Positions 1 to 7,443 of a stretch of 20,457 nucleotides of DNA are shown piece after piece. A model generated the notes under the pieces. That model worked only from the letters and a program-made list of their open reading frames with translations, was not told the DNA's origin and did not search any database. How positions within the stretch are numbered: the first letter of the stretch is position 1; each line of letters opens with the position of its first letter. This DNA is from an uncultured Candidatus Saccharibacteria bacterium. Its GTDB lineage: Bacteria > Patescibacteriota > Saccharimonadia > Saccharimonadales > Saccharimonadaceae. A program made the position numbers and the translations under genes. The DNA is taken from the NCBI GenBank assembly GCA_916049555.1, contig CAJZIB010000006.1:1-20457 (forward strand), given 5' to 3'.

Positions 1-1237
1 CGGAAACGCCGAGGTATGGTTGCAAGACGGCAGGAACTTTGAGCTTACCATCTTTTTCTGCAAAGTTTTCAATAACTGCAACCATGGTGCGAGCGAGTGA
101 GATTGCGGTGCCATTAAGGGTATGTAAGGTTTCGATAGTACCATCTTTGCGGCGGACGCGGATATTGAGACCCTTAGCCTGGAAGTCGGTACAGTTAGAA
201 CAGCTGGTTAATTCACGATATTTTTGATCAACTGGAGACCAGTATTCAATGTCGTATTTCTTGGCAGCTGGGGCGCCGAGATCGCCTGCGGCAATATTAA
301 TAACGTGGTATGGAATACCAATTTCTTGCCAGATTTCTTCTTCAATGGCGCGGATTTTTTCGTGGATTTCTTTGCTTTGCTCTGGAAGACAGAATGAATA
401 CATTTCTAGTTTGTTAAACTGGTGGACACGGAAGAGGCCACGGGTATGTTTGCCAGAAGCACCAGCTTCCTTACGGAAACAGGCAGAAAAACCTGCGTAA
501 AAGAGTGGAAGCTTATCTTCGTCGATGATTTCATCCATGTGGTAGCCGGTAATTGGCATTTCGGCGGTTGCAATCATGGCGAGATCTTCACCTTCAATGT
601 AGTATTCATCACTCTGTTCAGAGCTTCTTGGTGCAAATCCAGTACCTTCGAGAACACGGGAATTGACCATATCAGGCACATCCATGAGAGTGAAGCCGTG
701 CTCGGTAACTTTTTTAATACCAAATTGGACTAAGGCATTTTCGAGAAGAGCAAGACCGCCTTTGACATAGTAGAATTTAGCGCCGGCTACTTTGGCACCA
801 CGTTCGAAATCGACCCAGTCACGAGAGATGGCATAGTCGAGATGATCAACACCTTCGGCTTTTTGACCTCCCCAAGCTTTTACTTCAACACTGGCACTTT
901 CATCACCAAGAGGGACATCCTCGAAGATAATGTTTGGTACGGTTTTTAGTAGGTCGCGGAACTCTTTATCTTCAACCTCTAATTTTGCTTCAAGCTCTGC
1001 AAGCTGTTCCTTCAATTCCTTGCCACGGGCAATCTGTTCCTCGGTTGGCTTGCTTCCCTTCATGCTGTCGGTATTTTGATTGCGTTCTTTGCGGAGATTT
1101 TCAACCTGCTGTAGTGTAGCTTTTCTGGTATCGTCGAGCGCAAGAAGTTTGTCGAGATCGACGTTTTTGTACATTTTTTCTGTAATGGAATGCTGAACTA
1201 ACTCACGGTTGGCTCGGATGAAGTTGATATCTAGCAT
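1..1237 (-). CDS. serS: Seryl-tRNA synthetase, 3' end cut by window edge
   Basis: Charges tRNA-Ser with serine in the cytoplasm. The 412 visible residues begin MLDINFIRAN, continue with the charged N-terminal coiled-coil arm (about residues 30-100) that grips the tRNA long arm, then the class II core. TAEMPITGYH lies at 224-233, motif 2 (FRKEAGASGKHTRGLFRVHQF) at 254-274, and motif 3 (LNGTAISLARTMVAVIEN) at 374-391. The sequence stops at VPAVLQPYLGVS, so only about 10-20 C-terminal residues are missing compared with the usual length near 425. The start is an ATG with AGAGGT about 6 bases upstream. It is the last visible gene of a proS-frr-lysS-serS run, 20 bases after lysS, with no promoter seen between them. 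Identity is very secure. Confidence 0.97.
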   Translation of the reverse strand, partial: MLDINFIRANRELVQHSITEKMYKNVDLDKLLALDDTRKATLQQVENLRKERNQNTDSMKGSKPTEEQIARGKELKEQLAELEAKLEVEDKEFRDLLKTVPNIIFEDVPLGDESASVEVKAWGGQKAEGVDHLDYAISRDWVDFERGAKVAGAKFYYVKGGLALLENALVQFGIKKVTEHGFTLMDVPDMVNSRVLEGTGFAPRSSEQSDEYYIEGEDLAMIATAEMPITGYHMDEIIDEDKLPLFYAGFSACFRKEAGASGKHTRGLFRVHQFNKLEMYSFCLPEQSKEIHEKIRAIEEEIWQEIGIPYHVINIAAGDLGAPAAKKYDIEYWSPVDQKYRELTSCSNCTDFQAKGLNIRVRRKDGTIETLHTLNGTAISLARTMVAVIENFAEKDGKLKVPAVLQPYLGVS

Positions 1238-1257
1238 TTTTTACCTCTTTTCTTTGA

Positions 1258-2718
1258 TTAATTATCGGTTTTGCGCTTGATGATTGGAAATGGTACGGCC
1301 TCGCGGCCGGAGACGCCTTCGAGCAGCCAGAAATTGCGTTCGGAGTTGCCCCAACCACAGGCTGGTGGCATACCATACTCGAGCATTTCAACAAAGTCTG
1401 TATCGAGCATTTGTGCTTCACTGTCGCCTTGGTCGCGCATTGATTGCTGTTCTTCAAAACGGGCTAGCTGATCTAAGGGATCGTTAAGCTCGGAGTAGCC
1501 GTTCCCCATTTCCGTACCAGCAATGATAGGATGGAAGCGCTCTGTGACGAGTGGATTCTCGGGTGAAATTTTGGCTAGTGGCGAGAGACTGAGCGGCTCT
1601 TCGATGAGCCAGAAAGGCCCACCGGATTTTTTACGGATTAACTTCCAGAGGTTGTCAATTAATCTTGGTGTGGACTGGTTTGGTTTAATTTCGACACCGT
1701 TACTCTTTAGAATTTGTTCAATTTTTGTGCGATCTGGTTGGAAAACATCAATATCAAAATGTTGCTTGATAAGATCGGCATATTTAATGCGTAGCCATTT
1801 TTGGTCTAAGTCAATTTCGAAACCGCCAACATTAAATTTGAGAGTCCCCCAGGTGCGCTTTGCGACATATTTGATCATCTCTTCGTAAAAATCCATGCCG
1901 TCATTGTAGTCTTCAAAAGCGGAATAGGATTCAAAGGCGATATGTTCTGGAAGGTGCTCATCATCGACGCCTTCATTGCGGAAGCGTGGACCGATGTCGT
2001 AAACCTTTTCAAAACCCGCGCCAAGTAGACGTTTGAGTGGCAATTCTTGTGAAATACGGAGGTAAAAATCTTCGTCAAGTGCATCCATATGGGTAACGAA
2101 AGGAGTAGCGTCGGCGCCTCCGGTGGTATGCTCGAGGATTGGGGTGTTAATCTCGATGAAGCCATGCTGATTCATGAAGTCACGCGTGGCCTGCCAGAAG
2201 ATACTGCGACGGACAAGGCGCTCGCGAACTTCTGGATTCACATTCATATCAACATAGCGTCTGCGATAACGCTCTTCTTTATTAGTAAAACCATCGCGAC
2301 CAGGGAGCGGACGGAGTGATTTTGTGAGTAGGCGCACGGAATTAGTGAAGACGGAAATTTCGCCAGTTTGTGATTTTCCGACCATACCTTCGGCTTCAAC
2401 AAAATCACCAAGGTCGAGTAGCTTGAGGTTTTTGACGGAAATGAGTCCTTCAGCAACTTCACTCTCTTGTTTCATGAAGAGCTGAACCTCGCCGAAATAG
2501 TCGCGTAGCTTAACGAAAGCTAATTTGCCAAAGCTACGAATTGCGACGATACGACCGGCGATGATGACGGTTTTTTGATCGTATTGATCAAAATGTTCTA
2601 GGATGTCAGAAATTTTAGTATTGCGATTGGAGTGCGCAGGATAAGGGTTGATGCCGAGTTCTTTTAGCTCGGCGAGTTTACGGAGTCGCTCATCTCGGTA
2701 ATCGCTTAGGGTAGTCAT
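1258..2718 (-). CDS. lysS: Lysyl-tRNA synthetase, class II, with unusual motif 3
   Basis: Charges tRNA-Lys in the cytoplasm. The 486 residues carry the N-terminal OB-fold anticodon-binding domain (about 50-135) and the class II catalytic core. The LysRS signature YRRRYVDMNVNPEVRERL is at 151-168, motif 1 (GFIEINTPILE) at 186-196, and motif 2 (FRNEGVDDEHLPEHIAFE) at 246-263. Motif 3 is divergent: most bacterial enzymes have GLGIGIDR, whereas here CGWGNSERNFWLLEG spans 454-468, one residue shorter but keeping the arginine (461). The tail REAVPFPIIKRK replaces the usual SIRDVILFP. The start ATG has an AGGA Shine-Dalgarno about 11 bases upstream and lies 21 bases after frr in the same operon. AspRS or AsnRS are the only close alternatives, but the N-terminal signature favours LysRS. 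Confidence 0.93.
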   Translation of the reverse strand: MTTLSDYRDERLRKLAELKELGINPYPAHSNRNTKISDILEHFDQYDQKTVIIAGRIVAIRSFGKLAFVKLRDYFGEVQLFMKQESEVAEGLISVKNLKLLDLGDFVEAEGMVGKSQTGEISVFTNSVRLLTKSLRPLPGRDGFTNKEERYRRRYVDMNVNPEVRERLVRRSIFWQATRDFMNQHGFIEINTPILEHTTGGADATPFVTHMDALDEDFYLRISQELPLKRLLGAGFEKVYDIGPRFRNEGVDDEHLPEHIAFESYSAFEDYNDGMDFYEEMIKYVAKRTWGTLKFNVGGFEIDLDQKWLRIKYADLIKQHFDIDVFQPDRTKIEQILKSNGVEIKPNQSTPRLIDNLWKLIRKKSGGPFWLIEEPLSLSPLAKISPENPLVTERFHPIIAGTEMGNGYSELNDPLDQLARFEEQQSMRDQGDSEAQMLDTDFVEMLEYGMPPACGWGNSERNFWLLEGVSGREAVPFPIIKRKTDN

Positions 2719-2739
2719 ATTTTAGTATTATCCTGTTTA

Positions 2740-3285
2740 TTAAATTTTCATGATTTCAGATTCTTTGGCTTTGAAGAGTTCGTCAATCTTGCCTGAGAAG
2801 TTTTTGATTAGTTCGTCAACTTCTTTTTCGCCACGTTTTTTAACGTCTTCAGAGAGATCTTCGGCAGCTTTAAGTTCTTTTCTGGCGTCATCGCGAATCT
2901 TGCGGAGTGCGACTTTGCCTTCTTCAACTTTAGTGGATGCCGTCTTTACGATTTCCTTACGGCGCTCTTCGGTGAGTGGTGGAACTGGAACACGAATAAC
3001 ACGTCCGTCATCGGCTGGGTTTAGGCCGAGAGTTTGGTCTGCGCGGATGGCAGAGGCGATGGATTGAATAGTTGATGGGTCAAAAGGCGTAATTAATAAC
3101 ATTGTGGCGTCGCCTGCAGTGATATTAGCTACTTGATTAAGTGGCATATATTGGCCATAGGCTTCAACTTTGACACCGGCAAGCATGTCTGGATGTGCGC
3201 GGCCAGTGCGAACTTTTTGCATTTCGGATTTAAAACGTTCAATAACGTTTTCCATGGCTTGTTGGTATTCTGAGTGGTCGAACAT
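2740..3285 (-). CDS. frr: Ribosome recycling factor
   Basis: RRF works with EF-G to split the post-termination ribosome so that it can be reused. The 181 residues are close to the family norm of about 185 and show the expected blocks: VRTGRAHPDML (26-36) with the conserved arginine of the three-helix bundle, the domain II stretch DATMLLITPFDPSTIQSI, then VPPLTEERRKEIVK and a long charged C-terminal helix. The start ATG (MFDHSEYQQ) follows AAGGA with proper spacing. It sits between proS and lysS; the common pyrH partner is absent and the rpsB-tsf genes are in a separate unit about 4 kb away. The 94-base gap upstream holds a tandem repeat and may contain a promoter of its own. Confidence 0.97.
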   Translation of the reverse strand: MFDHSEYQQAMENVIERFKSEMQKVRTGRAHPDMLAGVKVEAYGQYMPLNQVANITAGDATMLLITPFDPSTIQSIASAIRADQTLGLNPADDGRVIRVPVPPLTEERRKEIVKTASTKVEEGKVALRKIRDDARKELKAAEDLSEDVKKRGEKEVDELIKNFSGKIDELFKAKESEIMKI

Positions 3286-3324
3286 ATTTTTCCTTGAATT
3301 AGATTCTTATTTATATCATATCAC

Positions 3325-3373
3325 ATTGAGGTGAGATCTACTTTGATTGAGGTAAGATCTACTTTGAGTGAGG
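3325..3373. repeat. 21-bp tandem repeat between proS and frr
   Basis: Two adjacent 21-base units, 3325-3345 and 3346-3366, differ at one base (ATTGAGGTGAGATCTACTTTG versus the same with TAAG for TGAG), followed by a partial third unit to 3373. Each contains the palindrome AGATCT. It is non-coding, just downstream of the proS stop and upstream of an AT-rich segment leading to the frr Shine-Dalgarno. It could be slipped-strand duplication or a paired protein-binding site; nothing decides between these. Confidence 0.8.
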
Positions 3374-3379
3374 CATATT

Positions 3380-4621
3380 TTAATTTAAGGAGGAAAGTTC
3401 TTTCTTGAACTCGTCGACTGAAATAGTGCGCACTTCGCCGGTTTTACGGTTGGTGATTTCTACGGTTTGATTCTCAAGAGTTTTATTTGAAATAACAACG
3501 CGATATGGAATACCCATGAGTTCGGCGTCGGCAAACTTCTCGCCTGGCCTAAGTTTTCGGTCATCAAGTAAGATTTGTTTACGGAAAGAGTTGTGTAGGT
3601 CAAGTGCCAGTGATTCGCCTTGATCACCGATACCGATAACATAGTATTTGAATGGGGCGATATTTTCTGGCCAGACTAAGCCTTTTTCGTCAGCAAATTT
3701 TTCAGCAATTACACCCATAACGCGAGAAACGCCGATGCCATAGCTTCCCATAAACACAGTCTTTTTGACGCCATCTTGGTCATCAAATTTGAGACCGATT
3801 GGCTCGGAAAATTTATAGCGCAAGGTAAAGATATTGCCAACTTCAGCGGCGGTGGTAGGAGTGAAATCTTCACGCTTGGCTCCGAGATCTGCAAGAACCT
3901 CATCGTTCATTACTTCTTCATTAATGGCGATAGTTTTGTCTTGATTAAGATAGATCGTATCTTCACCAATTGGTGTTAAGGTCTGAAATTCGTGGCTATA
4001 TTTAGCAAAGGCACCGCCAGAAGCATAGGTTTTATAAGTGCAATCACCGAGACCGAGGCGCTGATAGATACGCATGTAGGCCCGATCGACTTCGTCGTAG
4101 AATTTGTTGTGAGTTTCTTCGTCGGCACAAAAACTATAGAGATCTTTCATTAAGAATTCACGCGTGCGAAGGATGCCGGATTTTGCGCGAAGTTCATTAC
4201 GGAATTTATTTTGAAATTGATAAACGTAGACTGGAAGATCTTTGTAGGAAGAGATGAACTTAAACATTAGATTAGTGAGTGGCTCTTCGTGGGTTGGAGC
4301 AAGACCCAATTCACCCCCAGCGTTTAGTTTTGTTTTGAACCAGACGTCGATAACTTTATCGTCCCAACGATCAGTTTTTATCCATGGTTCTGGATTCTGC
4401 AAGGCGGTCATTTGCAGCTCCTGACAGCCAATTTGATCGAGCTCGTCACGAATAATGTCTTGAATTTTGTTTAAGGTAATTAAACCGAGCGGGAGAAAAT
4501 CGTAAACTCCGGCCATTTCTTTATGAATGAAACCTGCACGGATCAATAATTGTGCGTTTCTTGAGGTCTCTTCCTTCCCTACTTCACGGAAGGTTTTGAT
4601 AAAAGATTGACTTAATTTCAT
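3380..4621 (-). CDS. proS: Prolyl-tRNA synthetase, short form without editing insertion
   Basis: Charges tRNA-Pro. At 413 residues it is much shorter than the usual bacterial enzyme of about 570. Motif 1 lies near 37-70 (AGVYDFLPLGLITLNKI), the APTHEEPLT block at 108-116, motif 2 at 139-162 (KFRNELRAKSGILRTREFLMK), motif 3 at 292-300 (GSYGIGVSR), followed by the HGTP-type anticodon-binding domain. Between motifs 2 and 3, where E. coli carries the roughly 180-residue INS editing domain that clears Ala-tRNA-Pro, only about 40 residues (220-260) remain. Such trimmed forms are known, for example in alphaproteobacteria. The start ATG follows AAAGG about 6 bases upstream. It heads the proS-frr-lysS-serS run and is divergent from greA. 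Confidence 0.96.
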   Translation of the reverse strand: MKLSQSFIKTFREVGKEETSRNAQLLIRAGFIHKEMAGVYDFLPLGLITLNKIQDIIRDELDQIGCQELQMTALQNPEPWIKTDRWDDKVIDVWFKTKLNAGGELGLAPTHEEPLTNLMFKFISSYKDLPVYVYQFQNKFRNELRAKSGILRTREFLMKDLYSFCADEETHNKFYDEVDRAYMRIYQRLGLGDCTYKTYASGGAFAKYSHEFQTLTPIGEDTIYLNQDKTIAINEEVMNDEVLADLGAKREDFTPTTAAEVGNIFTLRYKFSEPIGLKFDDQDGVKKTVFMGSYGIGVSRVMGVIAEKFADEKGLVWPENIAPFKYYVIGIGDQGESLALDLHNSFRKQILLDDRKLRPGEKFADAELMGIPYRVVISNKTLENQTVEITNRKTGEVRTISVDEFKKELSSLN

Positions 4622-4656
4622 CCCTTGCCTTTCTCTTTAAAAATGATATTTAATAG

Positions 4657-4665
4657 ATTATAGCA
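4657..4665 (-). promoter_or_regulatory. Putative proS operon promoter (extended -10)
   Basis: On the minus strand TGC-TATAAT lies at 4665-4657, an extended -10 with consensus hexamer. The -35 is weak: TTATAA at 4684-4679, spacer 16. Predicted transcription start is near 4650, giving a leader of about 28 bases that contains the proS Shine-Dalgarno. Its upstream part interleaves with the greA promoter. Confidence 0.6.
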
Positions 4666-4671
4666 TAGAGC

Positions 4672-4700
4672 TTGACATTTATAATACTTACGTGTATTTT
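4672..4700 (+). promoter_or_regulatory. greA promoter, TTGACA-N17-TATTTT
   Basis: A consensus -35 TTGACA (4672-4677) and -10 TATTTT (4695-4700) are separated by 17 bases. Standard sigma-70 geometry puts the start at 4707-4708, and the greA ATG begins at 4708. No Shine-Dalgarno fits between them, so the transcript is predicted to be leaderless. Confidence 0.75.
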
Positions 4701-4707
4701 ATAAGAC

Positions 4708-5154
4708 ATGAAAAAAATTGTGAACCTGACAAAAGACGGTAAAGCCGAGCTTGAAAAAGAGTTAAAGGCCTTAATTGCCGAGCGTCCACAAGTTGCTGAT
4801 CGTCTCGCTTATGCAAGGTCATTCGGTGATTTGAAAGAAAATCAGGAATATACTGACGCGCGCGCGGAGCAACGCCAGATCGAAACCAGAATCTTAGAGA
4901 TTGAAGAAATCCTAAAAAATGCCAAAGTAATTGAGACTGGCTCTTTTGAAAAAGTATCAGTTGGTGCTAAGATTAGAATCAAAATGCTTGGTAAGGAACA
5001 TGAATACACGATTGTGGGCGAAGTCGAAGCTGATCCTTTGAATGGACGTATTTCTGATATTTCACCAATTGGAAAAGCTATTATGGGAAAAAAGGTTGGC
5101 GACAAATATGTGCTTCCAAATGGCAATGAGGGTGAAATTCTTGCGATTGAATAG
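4708..5154 (+). CDS. greA: Transcription elongation factor GreA
   Basis: Enters the secondary channel of RNA polymerase and stimulates cleavage of backtracked RNA. The 148 residues (about 158 in E. coli) comprise an N-terminal coiled-coil hairpin (1-75) with the catalytic acidic tip FGDLKENQEY at 39-48, preserving D41 and E44, then the C-terminal FKBP-like domain ending LPNGNEGEILAIE. It is a monocistronic plus-strand gene between the divergent proS operon and the convergent CPBP gene, with its own strong promoter and terminator. No Shine-Dalgarno precedes the ATG; translation is probably from a leaderless mRNA. GreB is less likely, since the tip and length match GreA. Confidence 0.96.
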   Translation: MKKIVNLTKDGKAELEKELKALIAERPQVADRLAYARSFGDLKENQEYTDARAEQRQIETRILEIEEILKNAKVIETGSFEKVSVGAKIRIKMLGKEHEYTIVGEVEADPLNGRISDISPIGKAIMGKKVGDKYVLPNGNEGEILAIE

Positions 5155-5170
5155 AAAAGATTAATCTAGA

Positions 5171-5201
5171 AAAATAATGCCACATTCGGCATTATTTTTT
5201 T
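5171..5201. terminator. Intrinsic terminator after greA, probably bidirectional
   Basis: An 11-bp stem (AAAATAATGCC at 5171-5181 with GGCATTATTTT at 5188-5198) encloses a 6-base loop and is flanked by an A-tract and a T-tract. It lies 17 bases after the greA stop and can also end transcripts of the convergent CPBP gene. Confidence 0.88.
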
Positions 5202-5244
5202 ATGAATCTACTGTATAAATAGTGGAATAGTGGTGATTTTTTAT

Positions 5245-6021
5245 TTATGCAAAACCAATGACGTACATGAGGTAAAAAGCAACACCGTTTTTAATCATAT
5301 GAAGTAGAATGCTGGCGTAGATGGAGTCGGTGAGGTCGCGAAGACAACAAAGGATGAGACTGAGACAGAAAACGTTGATGCCGACGTTCCATTGGCCGTG
5401 AGCGATGCCAAAAATAATTGAAGTTAAAATTATGGCAAGTTTCTTTCCGATGGTGTTTTTGAGGTGACCAAAGAGCCAACCGCGAAAGAGGATCTCTTCG
5501 AAAACTGGAGCAAAAATGACAAGAGCAATGAAGGCCAGGGCGCGATCGACGCCAACTAAGTAATGTGAAAAACCGACATCTTGAGTCTGATTGGCCTGGA
5601 ACCAGGGGAATAATTCGAAGATTTTGAGGAGGACACCGGAGATGATGATATAGATGGCGAAGCCGATAATGCTTAGGGTAATATCTGTGAAGGTTGGAAG
5701 TCCTGTGAGTCCTAATTCTTTACGATTAGTTCGCCAGGGGTTAAAGATCTTTTGTAAAAAATTTAGTTTAGGGTATTTCTTGCCAAGTTTAATCGCGAAG
5801 TATGGGATAAAAATTAAGATAAAGGCGGCAAGAGCATAGGTTAGGCCAGAATAGATTGCGCTAAAAAGCGGAGTCCTAAAGGCAGCAAAACCAATTAGAA
5901 GAATCATTGGATAGCCAACAGCGAGTTCGGCGCCGTAACTAATTGCAAAGATTGAAATGGTGTAATTTGCAATGAATAGGAGTTTTCTCAGCTGGAATTT
6001 TGATTTACGGGGGGTTGACAT
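5245..6021 (-). CDS. CPBP-family (Rce1/Abi-like) intramembrane metalloprotease
   Basis: A multi-pass membrane protein of 258 residues whose last third has the glutamic-protease/Abi signature: EEILFR at 175-180 (paired glutamates and arginine), a histidine in FGIAHGQWN (H208), and HMIKN at 241-245 (His and Asn of the last motif). These match the three conserved motifs of the Rce1/CPBP family, so an active membrane peptidase is plausible. The substrate is unknown; family roles include CAAX processing and bacteriocin self-immunity. About six to eight hydrophobic segments are visible. It starts 17 bases after the rseP-like gene, with no clear Shine-Dalgarno or promoter of its own, so the two proteases are probably cotranscribed. 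It converges on greA and shares its terminator. Confidence 0.88.
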   Translation of the reverse strand: MSTPRKSKFQLRKLLFIANYTISIFAISYGAELAVGYPMILLIGFAAFRTPLFSAIYSGLTYALAAFILIFIPYFAIKLGKKYPKLNFLQKIFNPWRTNRKELGLTGLPTFTDITLSIIGFAIYIIISGVLLKIFELFPWFQANQTQDVGFSHYLVGVDRALAFIALVIFAPVFEEILFRGWLFGHLKNTIGKKLAIILTSIIFGIAHGQWNVGINVFCLSLILCCLRDLTDSIYASILLHMIKNGVAFYLMYVIGFA

Positions 6022-6038
6022 CTGATTTCTTTTTCTAG

Positions 6039-7370
6039 TTATTTAGTAAATTTTAGAATATCAAGGATAGTAATGAATAGACTAAGCGCGAGTAGTGCGA
6101 GAAAGGCACGACCAACGATTTTTTCTTCAGTTTCCTTTTTTAATTTTTTCTTTCTTAGTTTATAGACACCGATAAGGAGCCAGCGACCACCATCGAGGGC
6201 CGGAATTGGTAAAACGTTCATACAAGCAAGTGAAATGGAAATGACGGCGGCGAGGAAGGCTAGGTTGGTTGGGCCAGCACTGGTGAAGGCCGGAAAGAGA
6301 TTACCAATGATGCCGACAGGGCCAGAAACTGATTCACTAACTTTATTAATTTGTTGTTTACCTTCTTCCTTAAGATGATTGTCACTACTAAACTGACGAG
6401 TAATACCCTGAAAAATGTTTGCAACGAGTTGACCGATGCCAGAGAAGGTCTCTTTGGTGAGCTGAGCGGTTGTTCCAAGCCCGACTAGTGGTGCTGACCA
6501 GGTATAGTGAATGAGAAATTGTTCATCGCTACCTCTCATGGAAACTCCAAGGGATGGCTGGTTGCTACCTTCTGGATTGAGTGTTGCTGTGGCAAGGTAT
6601 TTTTCGCTTGTCGGTGTGATTAGCTCATAGGTGGCGGATTTGCCGCGGTGAGTATTATTGAACTCTATGACAGTGTTTGGGGAGAGTACATCGATGGCAT
6701 TGCTGAGGTCTTTGTTTTCGGAGATCCGAAGGATTTGAGACTGAGATTTAATACCAGCTTTTTCTGCTGGAGAATCTTTAATGACTTCTTGAATAATAAC
6801 CGGCTGGATTTTCATCTTGGCATCGTCTTTGATAGTAAACTGATTTGGGAGGAATTGTGGCATGCCGGTCCAGGCTAAAATAGTGAAGATAAAGATGGCG
6901 GTGAGCCAGTTCATAATAACGCCACCAAAGAGAATCTGAGTTTTTTGCCAGAAATTAGTCGCGCCAAAAGTTCCCTTCTTGGTGTCGGCCGCGGATTCGC
7001 CATCCATAGCACAGAAGCCACCAATTGGTAGATAATTGAGGCTAAAAATTAGATATTTTTGCGGTTTTTCATATTCAGATTTTGGAAAACGTACCCAAAG
7101 ATAATTTGATTTAGTATTTTTTTCGAGCTTTTGGCGAATTTTTGCAAGCGGAAGTTTACTTTGTTCTTCTTCTGGTAGGTTTTTAATGAAGTCCTCGACT
7201 TGATCTTTTGGTAAATGAATCCAAGCGATGGCGCGCGGTGGAAAGCCGATGCCAAATTCGTTTACTTTGACGCCATTTTTCTTAGCCATAAAGAAATGAC
7301 CAAGCTCGTGAAGTACAACTAAGGTGGTGAGGACCAGGAAGCCGACAATTATTCCAAAAACTAAATTCAT
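6039..7370 (-). CDS. rseP: Site-2 protease, RseP/MmpA type, with cytoplasmic-side insertion
   Basis: Zinc intramembrane protease of regulated proteolysis. In its 443 residues the first membrane helix holds HELGH (21-25), the zinc site and catalytic glutamate. A PDZ domain spans roughly 185-260 (VIIQEVIKDSPAEKAGIKS). The last core segment has NVLPIPALDGGRW (385-397), with the third zinc ligand, the aspartate of LDG. A charged stretch at about 50-105 (residues such as DQVEDFIKNLPEEEQ) separates FGIGFPPR from the YLIFSLNYLPIGGF block, which are nearly adjacent in common RseP proteins. No Shine-Dalgarno precedes the ATG; the -10 box sits six bases before it. The partner anti-sigma substrate is not visible here. 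It leads the two-gene protease unit. Confidence 0.93.
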   Translation of the reverse strand: MNLVFGIIVGFLVLTTLVVLHELGHFFMAKKNGVKVNEFGIGFPPRAIAWIHLPKDQVEDFIKNLPEEEQSKLPLAKIRQKLEKNTKSNYLWVRFPKSEYEKPQKYLIFSLNYLPIGGFCAMDGESAADTKKGTFGATNFWQKTQILFGGVIMNWLTAIFIFTILAWTGMPQFLPNQFTIKDDAKMKIQPVIIQEVIKDSPAEKAGIKSQSQILRISENKDLSNAIDVLSPNTVIEFNNTHRGKSATYELITPTSEKYLATATLNPEGSNQPSLGVSMRGSDEQFLIHYTWSAPLVGLGTTAQLTKETFSGIGQLVANIFQGITRQFSSDNHLKEEGKQQINKVSESVSGPVGIIGNLFPAFTSAGPTNLAFLAAVISISLACMNVLPIPALDGGRWLLIGVYKLRKKKLKKETEEKIVGRAFLALLALSLFITILDILKFTK

Positions 7371-7376
7371 ACTAGT

Positions 7377-7385
7377 ATATTAGCA
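7377..7385 (-). promoter_or_regulatory. Extended -10 promoter for rseP, predicting a leaderless mRNA
   Basis: The minus strand reads TGC-TAATAT-ACTAGT-ATG. The hexamer (7382-7377) ends six bases before the ATG, placing +1 at 7370, the A of the start codon. The -35 region is only a T-rich run overlapping the tsf terminator. No Shine-Dalgarno is present. Confidence 0.6.
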
Positions 7386-7399
7386 TAATCTTTACTTAA

Positions 7400-7433
7400 A
7401 AAAAATAAACCCCCGTTTGGAGGTTTATTTTTT
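7400..7433. terminator. Intrinsic terminator of the rpsB-tsf unit
   Basis: A 12-bp stem AAAAAATAAACC (7400-7411) pairs with GGTTTATTTTTT (7422-7433); inner C/G pairs can extend it. On the minus strand it begins about 10 bases after the tsf stop and ends in a T-run. It separates rpsB-tsf from rseP. Confidence 0.87.
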
Positions 7434-7443
7434 AATAGACGAA

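Noticed and set aside
5245..6021. CPBP protease as a bacteriocin-immunity or abortive-infection gene
   Set aside because: No bacteriocin, export or toxin gene is adjacent; it sits after rseP, so only a general membrane-protease role is supported.
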